Source: Phreatobacter sp.
GTDB taxonomy: Bacteria; Pseudomonadota; Alphaproteobacteria; Rhizobiales; Phreatobacteraceae
Direction: 5' to 3'
NCBI RefSeq assembly: GCF_027532945.1
Contig: NZ_JAPZTZ010000003.1
Location: 62,001-126,000 of the forward strand
DNA: 64,000 bases
Below the pieces are notes generated by a model. The model was given only the letters and a program-made list of their open reading frames with translations, was not told the DNA's origin and did no database searches. Position numbers and translations under genes: made by a program. This document shows, piece after piece, positions 9,097 to 18,377 of this stretch (positions within the stretch are counted from its first letter, which is position 1; every line of letters begins with the position of its first letter).

Positions 9097-9819
9097 ATGA
9101 CCCTCGCCGCCGTCCAATCCTTCCAGTTGGTGCCATTCATCGACACGGTCATCAGCCTCGCCACGGCCTTCGTGCTGGGCACGCTGATCGGCGCCGAGCG
9201 GCAGTTTCGCCAGCGCACCGCGGGCCTTCGCACCAATGTGCTGGTGGCGGTGGGCGCCGCCGCCTTCGTCGACATCGGCATGCGGCTCAACGGCCATGCC
9301 AGCGCCGCCCATGTGCTGGCCTATGTGGTCTCCGGCGTCGGCTTTCTCGGCGCCGGCGTCATCATGCGCGAGGGGCTGAATATCCGCGGCCTCAACACAG
9401 CCGCGACTCTCTGGGGCTCAGCGGCTGTCGGCGCCACAGCAGGCGCCGATTTCGTCGCCGAGGCGATGCTCATCGCGCTCTTCGTCCTCGCAGCCAATAC
9501 GGCACTGCGGCCGCTCGTCAACCTCATCAACCGACAGCCGCTCGACGAGACCAGCACCGAGGCAACCTACGAACTGCATGTCTCCGCCGGGCCGGAGGAT
9601 GTCGGACGCATCCGCGAGGTGGTCGAGGGCCATCTCGAAGCGCACAATTATGCGGTGCGGGAGACCTCGACCGAGGACCCGTCGGACGAGACGACTGAAC
9701 TCACTGTCGTGCTCGCGGCCTCCACCGCCAAGCCCGGCGAGCTCGAGGGCGTCATCGCCGCCGTCAGCCGCACGCCGGGTGTCCGGCACGCGACCTGGTC
9801 GATGCGCACCAGCGACTGA
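9097..9819 (+). CDS. MgtC/SapB family membrane protein
   Basis: A 240-residue inner-membrane protein of the MgtC family. The N-terminal half has about five helices with the family signature LGTLIGAERQFRQRTAGLRT, GVGFLGAGVIMREG and IRGLNTAATLWGSAAVG. The C-terminal cytosolic part (from about residue 145) is an ACT-like domain typical of the longer MgtC proteins. MgtC proteins help cells cope with low magnesium or inhibit F-ATPase in intracellular pathogens. In free-living bacteria their role is less clear. No magnesium riboswitch is visible upstream. Confidence 0.88.
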   Translation: MTLAAVQSFQLVPFIDTVISLATAFVLGTLIGAERQFRQRTAGLRTNVLVAVGAAAFVDIGMRLNGHASAAHVLAYVVSGVGFLGAGVIMREGLNIRGLNTAATLWGSAAVGATAGADFVAEAMLIALFVLAANTALRPLVNLINRQPLDETSTEATYELHVSAGPEDVGRIREVVEGHLEAHNYAVRETSTEDPSDETTELTVVLAASTAKPGELEGVIAAVSRTPGVRHATWSMRTSD

Positions 9820-9826
9820 CGCCGCC

Positions 9827-10168
9827 TCACCGCTGCGGGGCGAAAGGCACGACGAAGCCGCCGCCCTGGGCCGGGGCTGCTGCCGGATAGGCTTTCTCCA
9901 GATAGTCGAGCAGCAGCTTGCGCGTCTCCCCGTCCGGAGCCGGCATGTTGTGCTTCTCGCTCATCCAGCTGAGCGTCGTATCCCAACGCTCCCGGTCCAT
10001 GCCCTGGCGGCCCACCACCTTCATCGAGTGGCAGCCGATGCAATAGCCGAAGGTCTCATCGCGGCCGGGGAAGTCCGGCATGTCGGTGGGGCTCTCTTCG
10101 GCGCGGACGCCGCCTGCCGCCGCCAACGCGACGGCGACGACGGCCGCCAGCATGATCGAGCGGCTCAT
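9827..10168 (-). CDS. sorB: Sulfite dehydrogenase cytochrome c subunit (SorB-like)
   Basis: A 113-residue periplasmic c-type cytochrome. The chosen ATG at 10168 opens a signal peptide (MSRSIMLAAVVAVALAAAGG) cleaved near VRAEE. The haem-binding motif is CIGCH (C43, C46, H47). It starts two bases after the stop of the molybdenum subunit gene, so the two are cotranscribed. In SorAB enzymes this subunit takes electrons from the molybdopterin subunit and passes them to the respiratory chain. The frame continues upstream to 10285, but that part overlaps the neighbouring gene and lacks a signal peptide. Confidence 0.85.
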   Translation of the reverse strand: MSRSIMLAAVVAVALAAAGGVRAEESPTDMPDFPGRDETFGYCIGCHSMKVVGRQGMDRERWDTTLSWMSEKHNMPAPDGETRKLLLDYLEKAYPAAAPAQGGGFVVPFAPQR

Positions 10169-10170
10169 GC

Positions 10171-11463
10171 TCAGCCCACCAGCACAGCGATGCGATGGAG
10201 GGGGTTGGCGCCATACCCTTGCGGGTTCCAGTTGGTGGCGACATGGGGCTGGGCGATGCCGCGGGAATCCGTGGCACGGACCCACAACTCGTAATAGCCG
10301 GCGGTCGGCAGGTCGACAGCGCCGGTCCAGCGCACCCAGTCGTAGCGGTTGCGAGGCGCGGTGAGGGTCATCGTTTGCCAGCGCTGGCCGGCATCGGCGG
10401 AGACCTCCACCTTCGCCACCTCATAGTCACCGGCCCAGGCCGCCCCGCGCAGCGGAATGCGGCGCGTCGCCTCCGGCAGGCGGGTGCCATTGGCCGGCGC
10501 GGTGATGATGGCGCGCAGCGGCATGGAGGTCATGTCGGCGAAGTTGGTCCTGCCGTCGACATTGGAGCCGGGGACGATCGGCTGGGTCGGCATCCGGTAG
10601 GAGGTGCCACCCATGCCCTGGCCGTCATGGGGCGTCTCGCGGACGAGAATGCGCTTCAGCCACTTGGACGAGAGCGAGGCCGGCCAGCCCGGAACGACGA
10701 GGCGCAGCGGCCCGCCATGGATATGCGGCAGCGGCTCGCCGTTCATCTGCCAGACGATGAGCGAGTGCGGCTCCAGCGCCTTGTCGATGGGCATGCCGCG
10801 GGAGAGGGCATCCTTGTCGGTGTCGCCGGAGAGATGCGGATCGGCGCCGAAATGGCCGGTATACTTCGCCGTGGGTTTAAGGCCCGCGGCCTTCAGCACG
10901 TCGGCGAGGCGCACACCCGTCCATTCGGCGCAGCCGGCGCCGCCATTGGTCCACTGGTTGCCGCGGGCGGCCGGCTGGAAGAAGGAGCGGCCGTTGCCGC
11001 CGCACTCCATCACCATCCGGAAGGTCTGGGCCTGGAACCGGGACTTGAGCTCGGCGACGGAAAGGGTGAGCGGCCGCTCGACCTCACCTTCGATGGTGAA
11101 ACGCCAGCCGTCGCGGTCCGTGATCTCCGCGGGCACCTGGCCGTTGTTGCGGATGAAGAACTTGGCGATGGGGGTGGTGTCGTCATCGAGCAGCGCTTCC
11201 GGCGTCTCGGCGACGAGCGGCCGGTCGCCGAGCAGCTTGAGGCCGCGCTCCTTGCCAGGGAAGTCGAAGGGCTGGGGCCCTGCGGGACGGGCGGGCGCCG
11301 CGGCAGGAGCCGGCGCGCTCTGGGCCAGCGCCGTCCGGGGCATACCCGCGAGGCTGGCGCCACCCGTGACGGCAGCGATGGTGGCAAGGCTTGCGCCCAT
11401 GGCGCCGCGACGCGACACGCCAGTGGATCGTTGGGACAGGGTCTCTTCGGCGTCCTTGCGCAT
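10171..11463 (-). CDS. sorA: Sulfite:cytochrome c oxidoreductase molybdopterin subunit
   Basis: A 430-residue periplasmic sulfite dehydrogenase. It oxidises sulfite to sulfate and feeds electrons to the adjacent cytochrome. The N-terminus carries a twin-arginine-type signal (GVSRRGAMGASLATIAAV) consistent with Tat export of a folded Mo enzyme. The molybdopterin domain contains ECGGNGRSFF, whose C154 is the expected Mo-ligating cysteine, then AGCAEWTGVRLADVL. The C-terminal third is the sulfite-oxidase dimerisation domain (APANGTRLPEATRRIPLRG, AWAGDYEVAKVEVS). GGGAGAAG precedes the start. It forms an operon with sorB. Confidence 0.92.
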   Translation of the reverse strand: MRKDAEETLSQRSTGVSRRGAMGASLATIAAVTGGASLAGMPRTALAQSAPAPAAAPARPAGPQPFDFPGKERGLKLLGDRPLVAETPEALLDDDTTPIAKFFIRNNGQVPAEITDRDGWRFTIEGEVERPLTLSVAELKSRFQAQTFRMVMECGGNGRSFFQPAARGNQWTNGGAGCAEWTGVRLADVLKAAGLKPTAKYTGHFGADPHLSGDTDKDALSRGMPIDKALEPHSLIVWQMNGEPLPHIHGGPLRLVVPGWPASLSSKWLKRILVRETPHDGQGMGGTSYRMPTQPIVPGSNVDGRTNFADMTSMPLRAIITAPANGTRLPEATRRIPLRGAAWAGDYEVAKVEVSADAGQRWQTMTLTAPRNRYDWVRWTGAVDLPTAGYYELWVRATDSRGIAQPHVATNWNPQGYGANPLHRIAVLVG

Positions 11464-11678
11464 CGTCTTCTCCCGTTCGCTTGTTATGGAGGATCGATGT
11501 CCTCCTTTTGCGCCTTGCAGCGATCAACGCATGCTAGGCCAAGTTGGGTCCATGGTCCAAGCCATCCACCGTACGAGGGGGGATGCGCCGCCGCCCTCTT
11601 GCCGGCCCCGGCGGACACCATAATGTCGCGGCCGGGCGCCACGATGAATGACGCCGAATGACGGGCGAGGAGAGCACC

Positions 11679-12077
11679 ATGGAGATCAAGCGTTGCGGAG
11701 CGACGGAGTCGCGACGTCCCCCGGCGGCCTGGTTCACCGGCAGCGTCTGGCAGGACCCGATCGTCGAGACCGAGGCGCCGGCCCGCGTTCGCGCCGCGGT
11801 GGTGCGCTTTGATCCCGGCGCGCGGACCAACTGGCACACTCACCCGCTGGGGCAGACGCTCTTCGTCACAGCAGGCTCCGGCTTTGTGCAGAAGCTCGGC
11901 GGTCCGATCGAGGAGATCCGTGCCGGCGACACGGTCTGGATTCCGCCGGGCGAGAAGCACTGGCATGGCGCAAGCCCGAAGACCGCCATGACGCATATCG
12001 CCATTCACGAGGCTCTCGACGGCAACCATGTCGACTGGATGGAACCGGTCACCGACGAGCAGTATCGCGGCGCCTGA
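11679..12077 (+). CDS. Cupin protein of the (R)-hydroxynitrile-lyase-like family
   Basis: A 132-residue single-domain cupin. The metal site is complete: H53 and H55 ([10 protein letters not shown]), Q59 and H94 (GEKHWHG). This is the Mn-binding set described for bacterial cupin hydroxynitrile lyases such as GtHNL. Residues A40 and V42 also agree with GtHNL, but position 110 is His. The start at 11679 is supported by GGCGAGGAGAG just upstream; an in-frame ATG at 11658 lacks this. The natural substrate of this family is unsettled. The gene is divergent from sorA and followed by yghU after a hairpin. Confidence 0.85.
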   Translation: MEIKRCGATESRRPPAAWFTGSVWQDPIVETEAPARVRAAVVRFDPGARTNWHTHPLGQTLFVTAGSGFVQKLGGPIEEIRAGDTVWIPPGEKHWHGASPKTAMTHIAIHEALDGNHVDWMEPVTDEQYRGA

Positions 12078-12094
12078 CCGCCCTTCCCTCTTCC

Positions 12095-12116
12095 GGGAGC
12101 CGCTCCGGCGGCTCCC
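12095..12116 (+). terminator. Hairpin after the cupin gene
   Basis: GGGAGCCGC (12095-12103) pairs perfectly with GCGGCTCCC (12108-12116) around a TCCG loop. The stem is strong but no T tract follows, so termination may be partial before yghU. Confidence 0.5.
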
Positions 12117-12131
12117 CCGCTGGAGCCCCCG

Positions 12132-13004
12132 ATGACCGCATCCGACTACACGCCGCCGAAGGTCTGGACCTGGAACAAGGCGAGCGGCGGCCGCTTCGCC
12201 AATATCAACCGGCCGATCGCCGGCCCGACCCACGAGAAGGACCTGCCGGTCGGACGTCACCCGCTGCAGCTCTATTCGCTCGGCACGCCGAACGGCGTGA
12301 AGGTGACGGTGATGCTGGAGGAGCTTCTGGCGCTCGGCCATGCCGGCGCGGAATATGACGCCTGGCTCATCCGCATCAATGAGGGCGCGCAGTTCTCATC
12401 GGGCTTCGTGGATGCCAATCCGAATTCGAAGATCCCGGCCCTCGTCGACCACAGCGGCGGCAAGCCGGTCCGGGTGTTCGAGTCCGGCGCCATTCTCGTC
12501 TATCTCGCCGAGAAGTTCGGCGCCTTCCTGCCGACGGAGCCGGCCGCTCGGGCCGAGACGCTCTCCTGGCTGTTCTGGCAGATGGGCTCGGCGCCCTTCC
12601 TCGGCGGCGGCTTTGGCCATTTCTACGCCTATGCGCCGACCAAGATCGAATATGCCATCGACCGCTACGCCATGGAGGTGAAGCGGCAGATGGACGTGCT
12701 CGACCGCCGCCTTGCCGAGACACCCTTCGTCGCGGGCGAGGAGTACACGATCGCCGACATTGCGATCTGGCCCTGGTATGGCCAGCTCGCCAAGGGGCTG
12801 CTCTACGAGGCCGGCGAGTTCCTTGAGGTCCACACCTACACCAACGTGGTGCGCTGGTCCGAGCAGCTCTTCGAGCGGCCGGCGGTGAAGCGCGGCCGGA
12901 TGGTCAACCGCGTCACCGGCGATCCGGCGAGCCAGCTGCGCGAGCGGCATGAGGCCAGCGACTTCGACACGAAGACCGAGGACAAGCTGGCGAAGCCGGC
13001 CTGA
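12132..13004 (+). CDS. yghU: Glutathione-dependent disulfide-bond oxidoreductase YghU
   Basis: A 290-residue member of the YghU/Nu-class glutathione S-transferases. These reduce small disulfides using two bound glutathiones. The protein matches the family along its length: TPPKVWTWNKASGGRFANIN, then RPIAGPTHEK at the N-terminus, the thioredoxin-fold part with HPLQLYSLGTPNGVKVTVML, PNSKIPALVD and the GSH-contact ESGAILVYLAEKFG. The helical domain contains GEEYTIADIAIWPWYG. The long N-terminal extension before the thioredoxin fold is diagnostic. GGAG precedes the ATG. Confidence 0.92.
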   Translation: MTASDYTPPKVWTWNKASGGRFANINRPIAGPTHEKDLPVGRHPLQLYSLGTPNGVKVTVMLEELLALGHAGAEYDAWLIRINEGAQFSSGFVDANPNSKIPALVDHSGGKPVRVFESGAILVYLAEKFGAFLPTEPAARAETLSWLFWQMGSAPFLGGGFGHFYAYAPTKIEYAIDRYAMEVKRQMDVLDRRLAETPFVAGEEYTIADIAIWPWYGQLAKGLLYEAGEFLEVHTYTNVVRWSEQLFERPAVKRGRMVNRVTGDPASQLRERHEASDFDTKTEDKLAKPA

Positions 13005-13334
13005 CCGTTCCTGGCGAGGGCCGAGCCGCTTCGGCCGGCCCTGCCGGAGGCCCAGAGGCATGCGCAGGAGCGCGCCACCTGACGTGGCACGTAAACCGAG
13101 TGCGACCACTTTCCCTTGTATTTGACGCTTTGACGTCGCTCAAAAGCGAGGTCCGGCGCCGGAAAATTACGCTTTTCCGTTGCGGTAATTCAGGAAGATT
13201 TTACCGGTTCGGCGCACCGTCGCATGTGACGGGCTTGGTTGTCGAACCGCCCGCCGGCAGTGCAGACCGCCGCTACCCCCCGAAGTGACGGTAAAACCCG
13301 ATCTGCTCCGCAGACGTGCTTTGGGAACGCCACA
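13005..13334. other. 330-base region upstream of the globin-coupled receptor gene
   Basis: No gene is supported. The central part (about 13100-13210) is clearly AT-richer than the surroundings and probably holds the promoter of the downstream receptor. It includes AATTACGC (13165-13172) facing GCGGTAATT (13182-13190), an imperfect inverted repeat with one extra G that could be an operator. No convincing -35/-10 or sigma-54 pair was found. Confidence 0.5.
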
Positions 13335-14693
13335 ATGAAAACCATGTCCCCCGGGGCCTCGGACGAGGCCGCCGAACGCTCGACTCGTATGCGCTTCATG
13401 CGCATCAGCCCGGAAACATCGATCCTCTTGCGCGAATTCTGGAAGGTTGTGGAGCCGAAGCTTCCGCAGATCCTTGAGGGCTTCTATCGCCACGTTTCCG
13501 CCGAGCCCAAACTCGCCGCCATGCTGGGGAACGATATTCCCCGCCTGAAGAAGGTCCAGGGCAGCCACTGGGCGCGGCTCTTCGACGGCGCGTTCGATGA
13601 GGACTACATGCGCGGTGTGCGCACCATCGGCCACATCCACAACAAGATCGGGTTGGAGCCGCGCTGGTATATCGGTGGCTACAACATGGTGATGAGCGAG
13701 CTCGCGACGCTCGCGGTGGCGACCTACAAGTGGCGCCCGTCCAAGCTTGCGAAGATGCTGACGGCGGTCAATTCGGCCGTGATGATCGACATGGACCTCG
13801 CCATCTCCGTCTACCAGGAGGCCATGCTGACCGAGCGCCAGCAGCGGCAGGACAAGATGAACGCCGCGATCGCCGCGTTCAACACGGAGATGAGCCAGTC
13901 GTTGAACACCATGGGCCATGCTGCCCATCAGCTCACCAGCAATGCCAACAGCCTCGCCGCCAATGCCGAGGAAACGACGCGGCAGTCGACCGCTGTCGCA
14001 GCTGCCTCGGAACAGTCCGCCTCCAACGTCCAGACGGTGGCTGCGGCCTCGGAGGAACTATCCACGGCTGTCGTGGAGATCGGGCGCCAGGTGAGCCACT
14101 CGAACGAGATCGCCACGCAGGCCGTCACGCAGGCGCGTCAGTCCAAGGCGGTCATGGACGGTCTCGCGGAGGCGGCCCAGCGGATCGGCGACGTGGTCAA
14201 CCTCATCGCCAATATCGCGGGCCAGACGAACCTCCTCGCGCTCAACGCCACGATCGAGGCGGCCCGCGCGGGCGAGGCCGGCAAGGGCTTTGCGGTGGTC
14301 GCCTCAGAGGTGAAGAGCCTCGCCAGCCAGACCGCCAAGGCGACCGACGAAATCGGCGTGCAGATCGCACAGATCCAGTCGGCGACCGCCCAGTCGGTCA
14401 ACTCGATCACCCAGATCGGCGCGACTATCGAGACCATCAGCGCCATCGCGGGGGCCATCTCGTCCTCGGTGGGCGAGCAGCAATCGGCCATCGGCGAGAT
14501 CACGCGCAACATCCAGGAGGCCGCCCACGGCACCCAGGAGGTTTCGGCCAACATTGCCGGCGTCAGTCAGGCGGCCAGCGAGACGGGCAGCACCTCGACC
14601 TTCGTGCTCACCGCAGCGACCGAGCTCGACGGCCAGACCCAGGCCATTCGCCGACAGGTGGATGAATTCTTCAACGTCATCAAGGCGGCCTGA
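13335..14693 (+). CDS. Globin-coupled methyl-accepting chemotaxis protein (soluble aerotaxis sensor)
   Basis: A cytosolic chemoreceptor of about 452 residues with no membrane segment. Residues about 20-165 form a protoglobin-type sensor: [20 protein letters not shown], then [20 protein letters not shown], in which H102 is the expected proximal haem ligand. The rest is an MCP signalling domain with the conserved hairpin tip [20 protein letters not shown]. It should report oxygen or redox state to CheA/CheW. The ATG at 13335 is preferred; 13344 is a possible alternative, and the frame open from 13239 has no family support. A perfect hairpin follows the gene. Confidence 0.92.
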   Translation: MKTMSPGASDEAAERSTRMRFMRISPETSILLREFWKVVEPKLPQILEGFYRHVSAEPKLAAMLGNDIPRLKKVQGSHWARLFDGAFDEDYMRGVRTIGHIHNKIGLEPRWYIGGYNMVMSELATLAVATYKWRPSKLAKMLTAVNSAVMIDMDLAISVYQEAMLTERQQRQDKMNAAIAAFNTEMSQSLNTMGHAAHQLTSNANSLAANAEETTRQSTAVAAASEQSASNVQTVAAASEELSTAVVEIGRQVSHSNEIATQAVTQARQSKAVMDGLAEAAQRIGDVVNLIANIAGQTNLLALNATIEAARAGEAGKGFAVVASEVKSLASQTAKATDEIGVQIAQIQSATAQSVNSITQIGATIETISAIAGAISSSVGEQQSAIGEITRNIQEAAHGTQEVSANIAGVSQAASETGSTSTFVLTAATELDGQTQAIRRQVDEFFNVIKAA

Positions 14694-14712
14694 GCTGCGG
14701 TATTGCGCCACT

Positions 14713-14742
14713 GCGTCAGCCGGTCACCCGGCCGGCTGACGC
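14713..14742 (+). terminator. Hairpin after the globin-coupled receptor gene
   Basis: GCGTCAGCCGG (14713-14723) pairs perfectly over 11 bp with CCGGCTGACGC (14732-14742) around an 8-base loop, 19 bases after the stop. No T tract follows, so the terminator call rests on position and stem strength. Confidence 0.55.
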
Positions 14743-14842
14743 CTCCGGGGCTTCCCTTCACCGCCCCGTCATGCTTCTGTCCTCGTGAAATTTTTGCCTG
14801 AAGGCCGGATCAACCGGCCCGCCCGTTCCCGAGGAAACGTCG

Positions 14843-15811
14843 ATGACCCTGCTTCTGAACCGCCGCGCGGCTCTCGCCGCCAGCGCCGCCCTGCTTGGCC
14901 TCGGGGCTCCCGCCCTCGCCCAGGCCCGCCGCCGCCTCACCGTCGCCACCGGCGGCACCGGCGGCGTCTATTTCGTCTATGGCGGCGGCCTTGCCCGCGT
15001 CCTCACCGAGAAGGTCCCGAACGTCCAGGCGACCTCGCAGGTGACCGGCGGCTCGGTCGACAACATCAACCTGCTGTCGGCCGGCGATGCCGATATCGGC
15101 TTCTCGACGCTGGACTCGGTCGTCGACGCGCTGAACGGCGTCGGCGCCTATGCCCGCGGCGGCAAGCGCGAGGTGCGCATCATCGCAGTGCTTTACGACA
15201 ACGTGCTGCATGCCGTCGCCACGCCCGCCATCAACTCGGTCGCCGAGATGAAGGGCAAGCGCATCGGCGTCGGCTCTGCTGGCTCCTCGACCGAAGGCTG
15301 GGCCGACCGCACGCTCGAGGCTGCCGGCCTCAACCCGAAGACCGATATCATCCGCGACAATCTCGGCGTCGCCGAGAGCGCCAATGCCCTCGCCGACGGC
15401 AAGATCGCCGGCTTCTTCTGGGGTGGCGGCGTCCCGACGGCGGCGATCCGCGACCTCGCCCAGTCCGGCCGCACGGCCTTCAAGCTCCTCGACACCTCGA
15501 AGGAGCTTGTCGAGATGAACAAGAAATATCCCGGCCTCTACCGGGAATCGATCATGCCGCCGAACTCCTACCAGGGGCAGACCCAGGCCGTGTCCGGCAT
15601 CGGTGTCGCCAATGTCATGCTGGTCGATGCCAAGGCGCCGAACGACCTCGTGACGCTGATCCTCGAGGGCATCTTCAACAACCTCACGGACATGCAGGCC
15701 GTCCACCCGGAGGCCCGCAAGCTCACGCTGCAGACCGCAGCGGTGAAGTTGGCTGCCCCGTTCCATCCGGCGGCGGAGGCCTTCTACAAGGCGCGCGGCG
15801 TCTCGATCTGA
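14843..15811 (+). CDS. TAXI-family TRAP transporter substrate-binding protein
   Basis: A periplasmic binding protein of 322 residues for the TRAP transporter encoded next. It has a signal peptide (RRAALAASAALLGLGAPALA) and the TAXI signature near the mature N-terminus (LTVATGGTGGVYFVYGGGLA). QVTGGSVDNINLLSAGDADI and GKRIGVGSAGSSTE follow, as in other TAXI proteins. GAGGAAAC lies just before the ATG. The ligand is not readable from sequence; TAXI systems are generally associated with organic acids such as glutamate or ketoglutarate. The permease gene starts 115 bases downstream, on the same strand. Confidence 0.92.
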   Translation: MTLLLNRRAALAASAALLGLGAPALAQARRRLTVATGGTGGVYFVYGGGLARVLTEKVPNVQATSQVTGGSVDNINLLSAGDADIGFSTLDSVVDALNGVGAYARGGKREVRIIAVLYDNVLHAVATPAINSVAEMKGKRIGVGSAGSSTEGWADRTLEAAGLNPKTDIIRDNLGVAESANALADGKIAGFFWGGGVPTAAIRDLAQSGRTAFKLLDTSKELVEMNKKYPGLYRESIMPPNSYQGQTQAVSGIGVANVMLVDAKAPNDLVTLILEGIFNNLTDMQAVHPEARKLTLQTAAVKLAAPFHPAAEAFYKARGVSI

Positions 15812-15926
15812 TCGCGACGAACGAACAGCGGGAGCCGGGGCGGGAGACCGTTCCGGCTTTTTCCGTGCCGCTGGCGGAAGACCAGCGACGCCTCGTCGGG
15901 GGACGAGAAGCGACAGGGGAACGGCC

Positions 15927-18374
15927 ATGACCACCGACGCGCTGAAGCCGGCGTCAGGCGACGCGGAACGGGTCCTGACGGCCGAGGAGCTGGAAAAGCT
16001 GTCCTCGGACTCCGAAGGCGGACCGGCGCGGCGGGTTGGCGGCTGGCTCGGCTGGCTGACCGGCTCGGTCGCCTTCCTCATCGCCGCCACGGCGATGTAC
16101 TGGACGCAGTTCTCCATCACCACGACGGTCTATCGCGCCAGCTTCCTGACGCTCTGCCTCGCCCTCATCTTCATCCTCTATCCGCTCGCCAAGACGGGCC
16201 GCGACGGCGCCCCGCAGACGCGGCGTGCCAGCGTCGAGGAAATCGTGGTGGCGCTCATCGCCATCGCCATGCTCGCCTATATCCTGCATCACCCGAACCC
16301 CCGGATCGCGGTGGTGGGGCGCTCGCCCTTCGGCTACGGTCTCGGCTGGGTGCTGATCGCCTGTTTCGCCGCCTATCCGCTGCTTGTCTCCAACCGCTGG
16401 CTGGCGCGGCTCCAGCCGACGGACTGGTTCTTCGCGGCGCTCGGCCTCTATTGCGCCTGGTACCTGTCGACCAATATCGACGAGTTCAAGACCCGCGCCA
16501 TGCAGCCCTCGGCCGAGGAGCTGGTGCTCGGCCTCGCCCTCATGCTCCTCGTGCTGGAGGCGACGCGCCGCACGGTCGGATGGGTGCTACCGGCCATCGC
16601 CGCCGTCTTCCTCATCTACTGCTATGCCGGCACGGGCTGGCTCATCCCCGATGTCTTCGAGCATCGCGGCTTCAGCCTCAACCGCATCATCGGGCAGAAC
16701 TTCCTCACTCTCGAGGGCCTGTTCACGACGCCGCTCGACGTCGCCGCCACCTTCATCATCCTGTTCACGATCTATGGCGCGGTGCTCGACCGCGGCGGCG
16801 CGGGGCGCTTCTTCATCGAATGGGCCTTCGCCCTCTTCGGCAAGAACCCCTCACCCTCCGCTCCCGGCCGGGCCGTGGTCGCGTCCGGTTTCCTGCTCGG
16901 GACCGTCTCGGGCTCGGGCGTTGCCACCACGGTGACCGTCTCGACCCTCGCCTGGCCCATGCTGAAGCGCTCGGGCTACGACCCACAGGTCGCCGGCGGC
17001 ATGCTCTCCGCGGCCGGCATCGGCGCAACGCTGTCGCCGCCGACGCTCGGCGCGGCGGCCTTCATCATCGCCGAATTCCTCGACGTCGATTACCTGCAGA
17101 TCCTCATCTACGCGACGATCCCGACCGTCCTCTACTACGTCTCCTGCTGGCTGATGACGGAGGCCGATTCCCGTCGCCTCGGCGTCGTGCCGGTGCGCAC
17201 CTCGGACGCCTCGGTCTGGGAACTGACCAAGCGCGGCGGCTACCACTTCATCTCGCTTGGGGCAATCGCCGTCTTCCTGGTGATGGGCTTCACCAGTTTC
17301 ATGGCGGTCTACTGGTCGATCGTCGTCGCCTTCGTGCTGTCCATGGTGCGCGAGGACAGCCGGCTGGTGACGCTGGAGGCCTTCGCCGTCGGCTGCGCCG
17401 CGGCGCTCGCCGCCTGGCTCTTCGGCATGAGCGGCTGGCCACAGGGGCTTGGGCTGCAGGAGCTGTTCAACGACCGCATCTCGGTCGCGACCTTCTGGGG
17501 CATTGCGGCGGCGATCGCCGTCTCGGGCGCGCAGAGCCTTGTGGCCATGCGCAGCGGACGACCGGTGCCGGCCGGCGGCACGGGCATGATCGACGCCCTG
17601 CTCGACGGCACACGCTCGACGCTCGGCATCGTCGCGGTCTGCGCCTGCGCCGGCATCATCGTCTCGGTGGTGAACCTCACCGGCCTCGGTCTCACCATTT
17701 CCGGCATCATCATCTCGGCCGGCGGCTCGAACGTGTTCCTGATCCTGCTCATGGCGGCGCTCGCCATGTGGGTGCTCGGCCTCTCCGTGCCGGTGACGGC
17801 GAGCTACATCATCGCTGCGGTCATGCTGGTGCCGGCGCTGATCAAGGTCGGCGTACCGCCGGCCGCCGCCCACATGTTCATGTTCTACTATGCGGTGCTG
17901 GCGGACGTGTCGCCGCCCACCGCTCTCGCCCCCTTCGCGGCCTCTGCCATCACCGGCGGCGAGCCCTTCCGCACGACGATGCAGGCGTGGAAATACACCC
18001 TGCCGGCCTTCATCGTGCCCTTCATGTTCTGCCTGACGCCGGATGGCGCGCAGCTGCTCATGCTGGTGCCGACGGGGACCAACGCGGCGGGCGCGGTGGT
18101 CTACGGCATGCCAGGCACGCTGGCGGCCTGGCTCTCGGTGCTGTGGGTGACGGTGACGGCCTGCCTCGCGCTCGTCGGCTTCTGTGTCGCCTTCGCGGGC
18201 TATGCGCTCGGCCGGGCGAACCATGTCGAGCGGGTGGTGTGCCTCGCCGCCGGCGTTCTGCTGCTGGTGCCGCGGCCCTGGGCAACGGCTTCCGGCCTCG
18301 TCCTCCTCGTCGGCGGCCTGACACTGCACTGGCGGCGCATCGGCAGGGCGGAACCCGCCCTGCCCGCCGGGTGA
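15927..18374 (+). CDS. Fused TRAP transporter permease (4TM/12TM)
   Basis: An 815-residue inner-membrane protein that fuses the small DctQ-like and large DctM-like TRAP subunits, as is usual for TAXI systems. After a hydrophilic N-terminus of about 45 residues there are about four helices, then the 12-helix part. The latter contains GFLLGTVSGSGVATTVTVST, AAGIGATLSPPTLGAAAFII and PVTASYIIAAVMLVPALI, the repeated half-sites for sodium and substrate. YYAVLADVSPPTALAPFAAS is diagnostic. It imports the TAXI ligand using a sodium gradient. Its stop lies three bases from the convergent DUF1508 gene. Confidence 0.93.
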   Translation: MTTDALKPASGDAERVLTAEELEKLSSDSEGGPARRVGGWLGWLTGSVAFLIAATAMYWTQFSITTTVYRASFLTLCLALIFILYPLAKTGRDGAPQTRRASVEEIVVALIAIAMLAYILHHPNPRIAVVGRSPFGYGLGWVLIACFAAYPLLVSNRWLARLQPTDWFFAALGLYCAWYLSTNIDEFKTRAMQPSAEELVLGLALMLLVLEATRRTVGWVLPAIAAVFLIYCYAGTGWLIPDVFEHRGFSLNRIIGQNFLTLEGLFTTPLDVAATFIILFTIYGAVLDRGGAGRFFIEWAFALFGKNPSPSAPGRAVVASGFLLGTVSGSGVATTVTVSTLAWPMLKRSGYDPQVAGGMLSAAGIGATLSPPTLGAAAFIIAEFLDVDYLQILIYATIPTVLYYVSCWLMTEADSRRLGVVPVRTSDASVWELTKRGGYHFISLGAIAVFLVMGFTSFMAVYWSIVVAFVLSMVREDSRLVTLEAFAVGCAAALAAWLFGMSGWPQGLGLQELFNDRISVATFWGIAAAIAVSGAQSLVAMRSGRPVPAGGTGMIDALLDGTRSTLGIVAVCACAGIIVSVVNLTGLGLTISGIIISAGGSNVFLILLMAALAMWVLGLSVPVTASYIIAAVMLVPALIKVGVPPAAAHMFMFYYAVLADVSPPTALAPFAASAITGGEPFRTTMQAWKYTLPAFIVPFMFCLTPDGAQLLMLVPTGTNAAGAVVYGMPGTLAAWLSVLWVTVTACLALVGFCVAFAGYALGRANHVERVVCLAAGVLLLVPRPWATASGLVLLVGGLTLHWRRIGRAEPALPAG

Positions 18375-18377
18375 TCC

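Noticed and set aside
13083-13105. Sigma-54-like promoter (TGGCAC followed by TGC)
   Set aside because: The -12 element TTGC is not present at the required spacing, so this is only a partial match.
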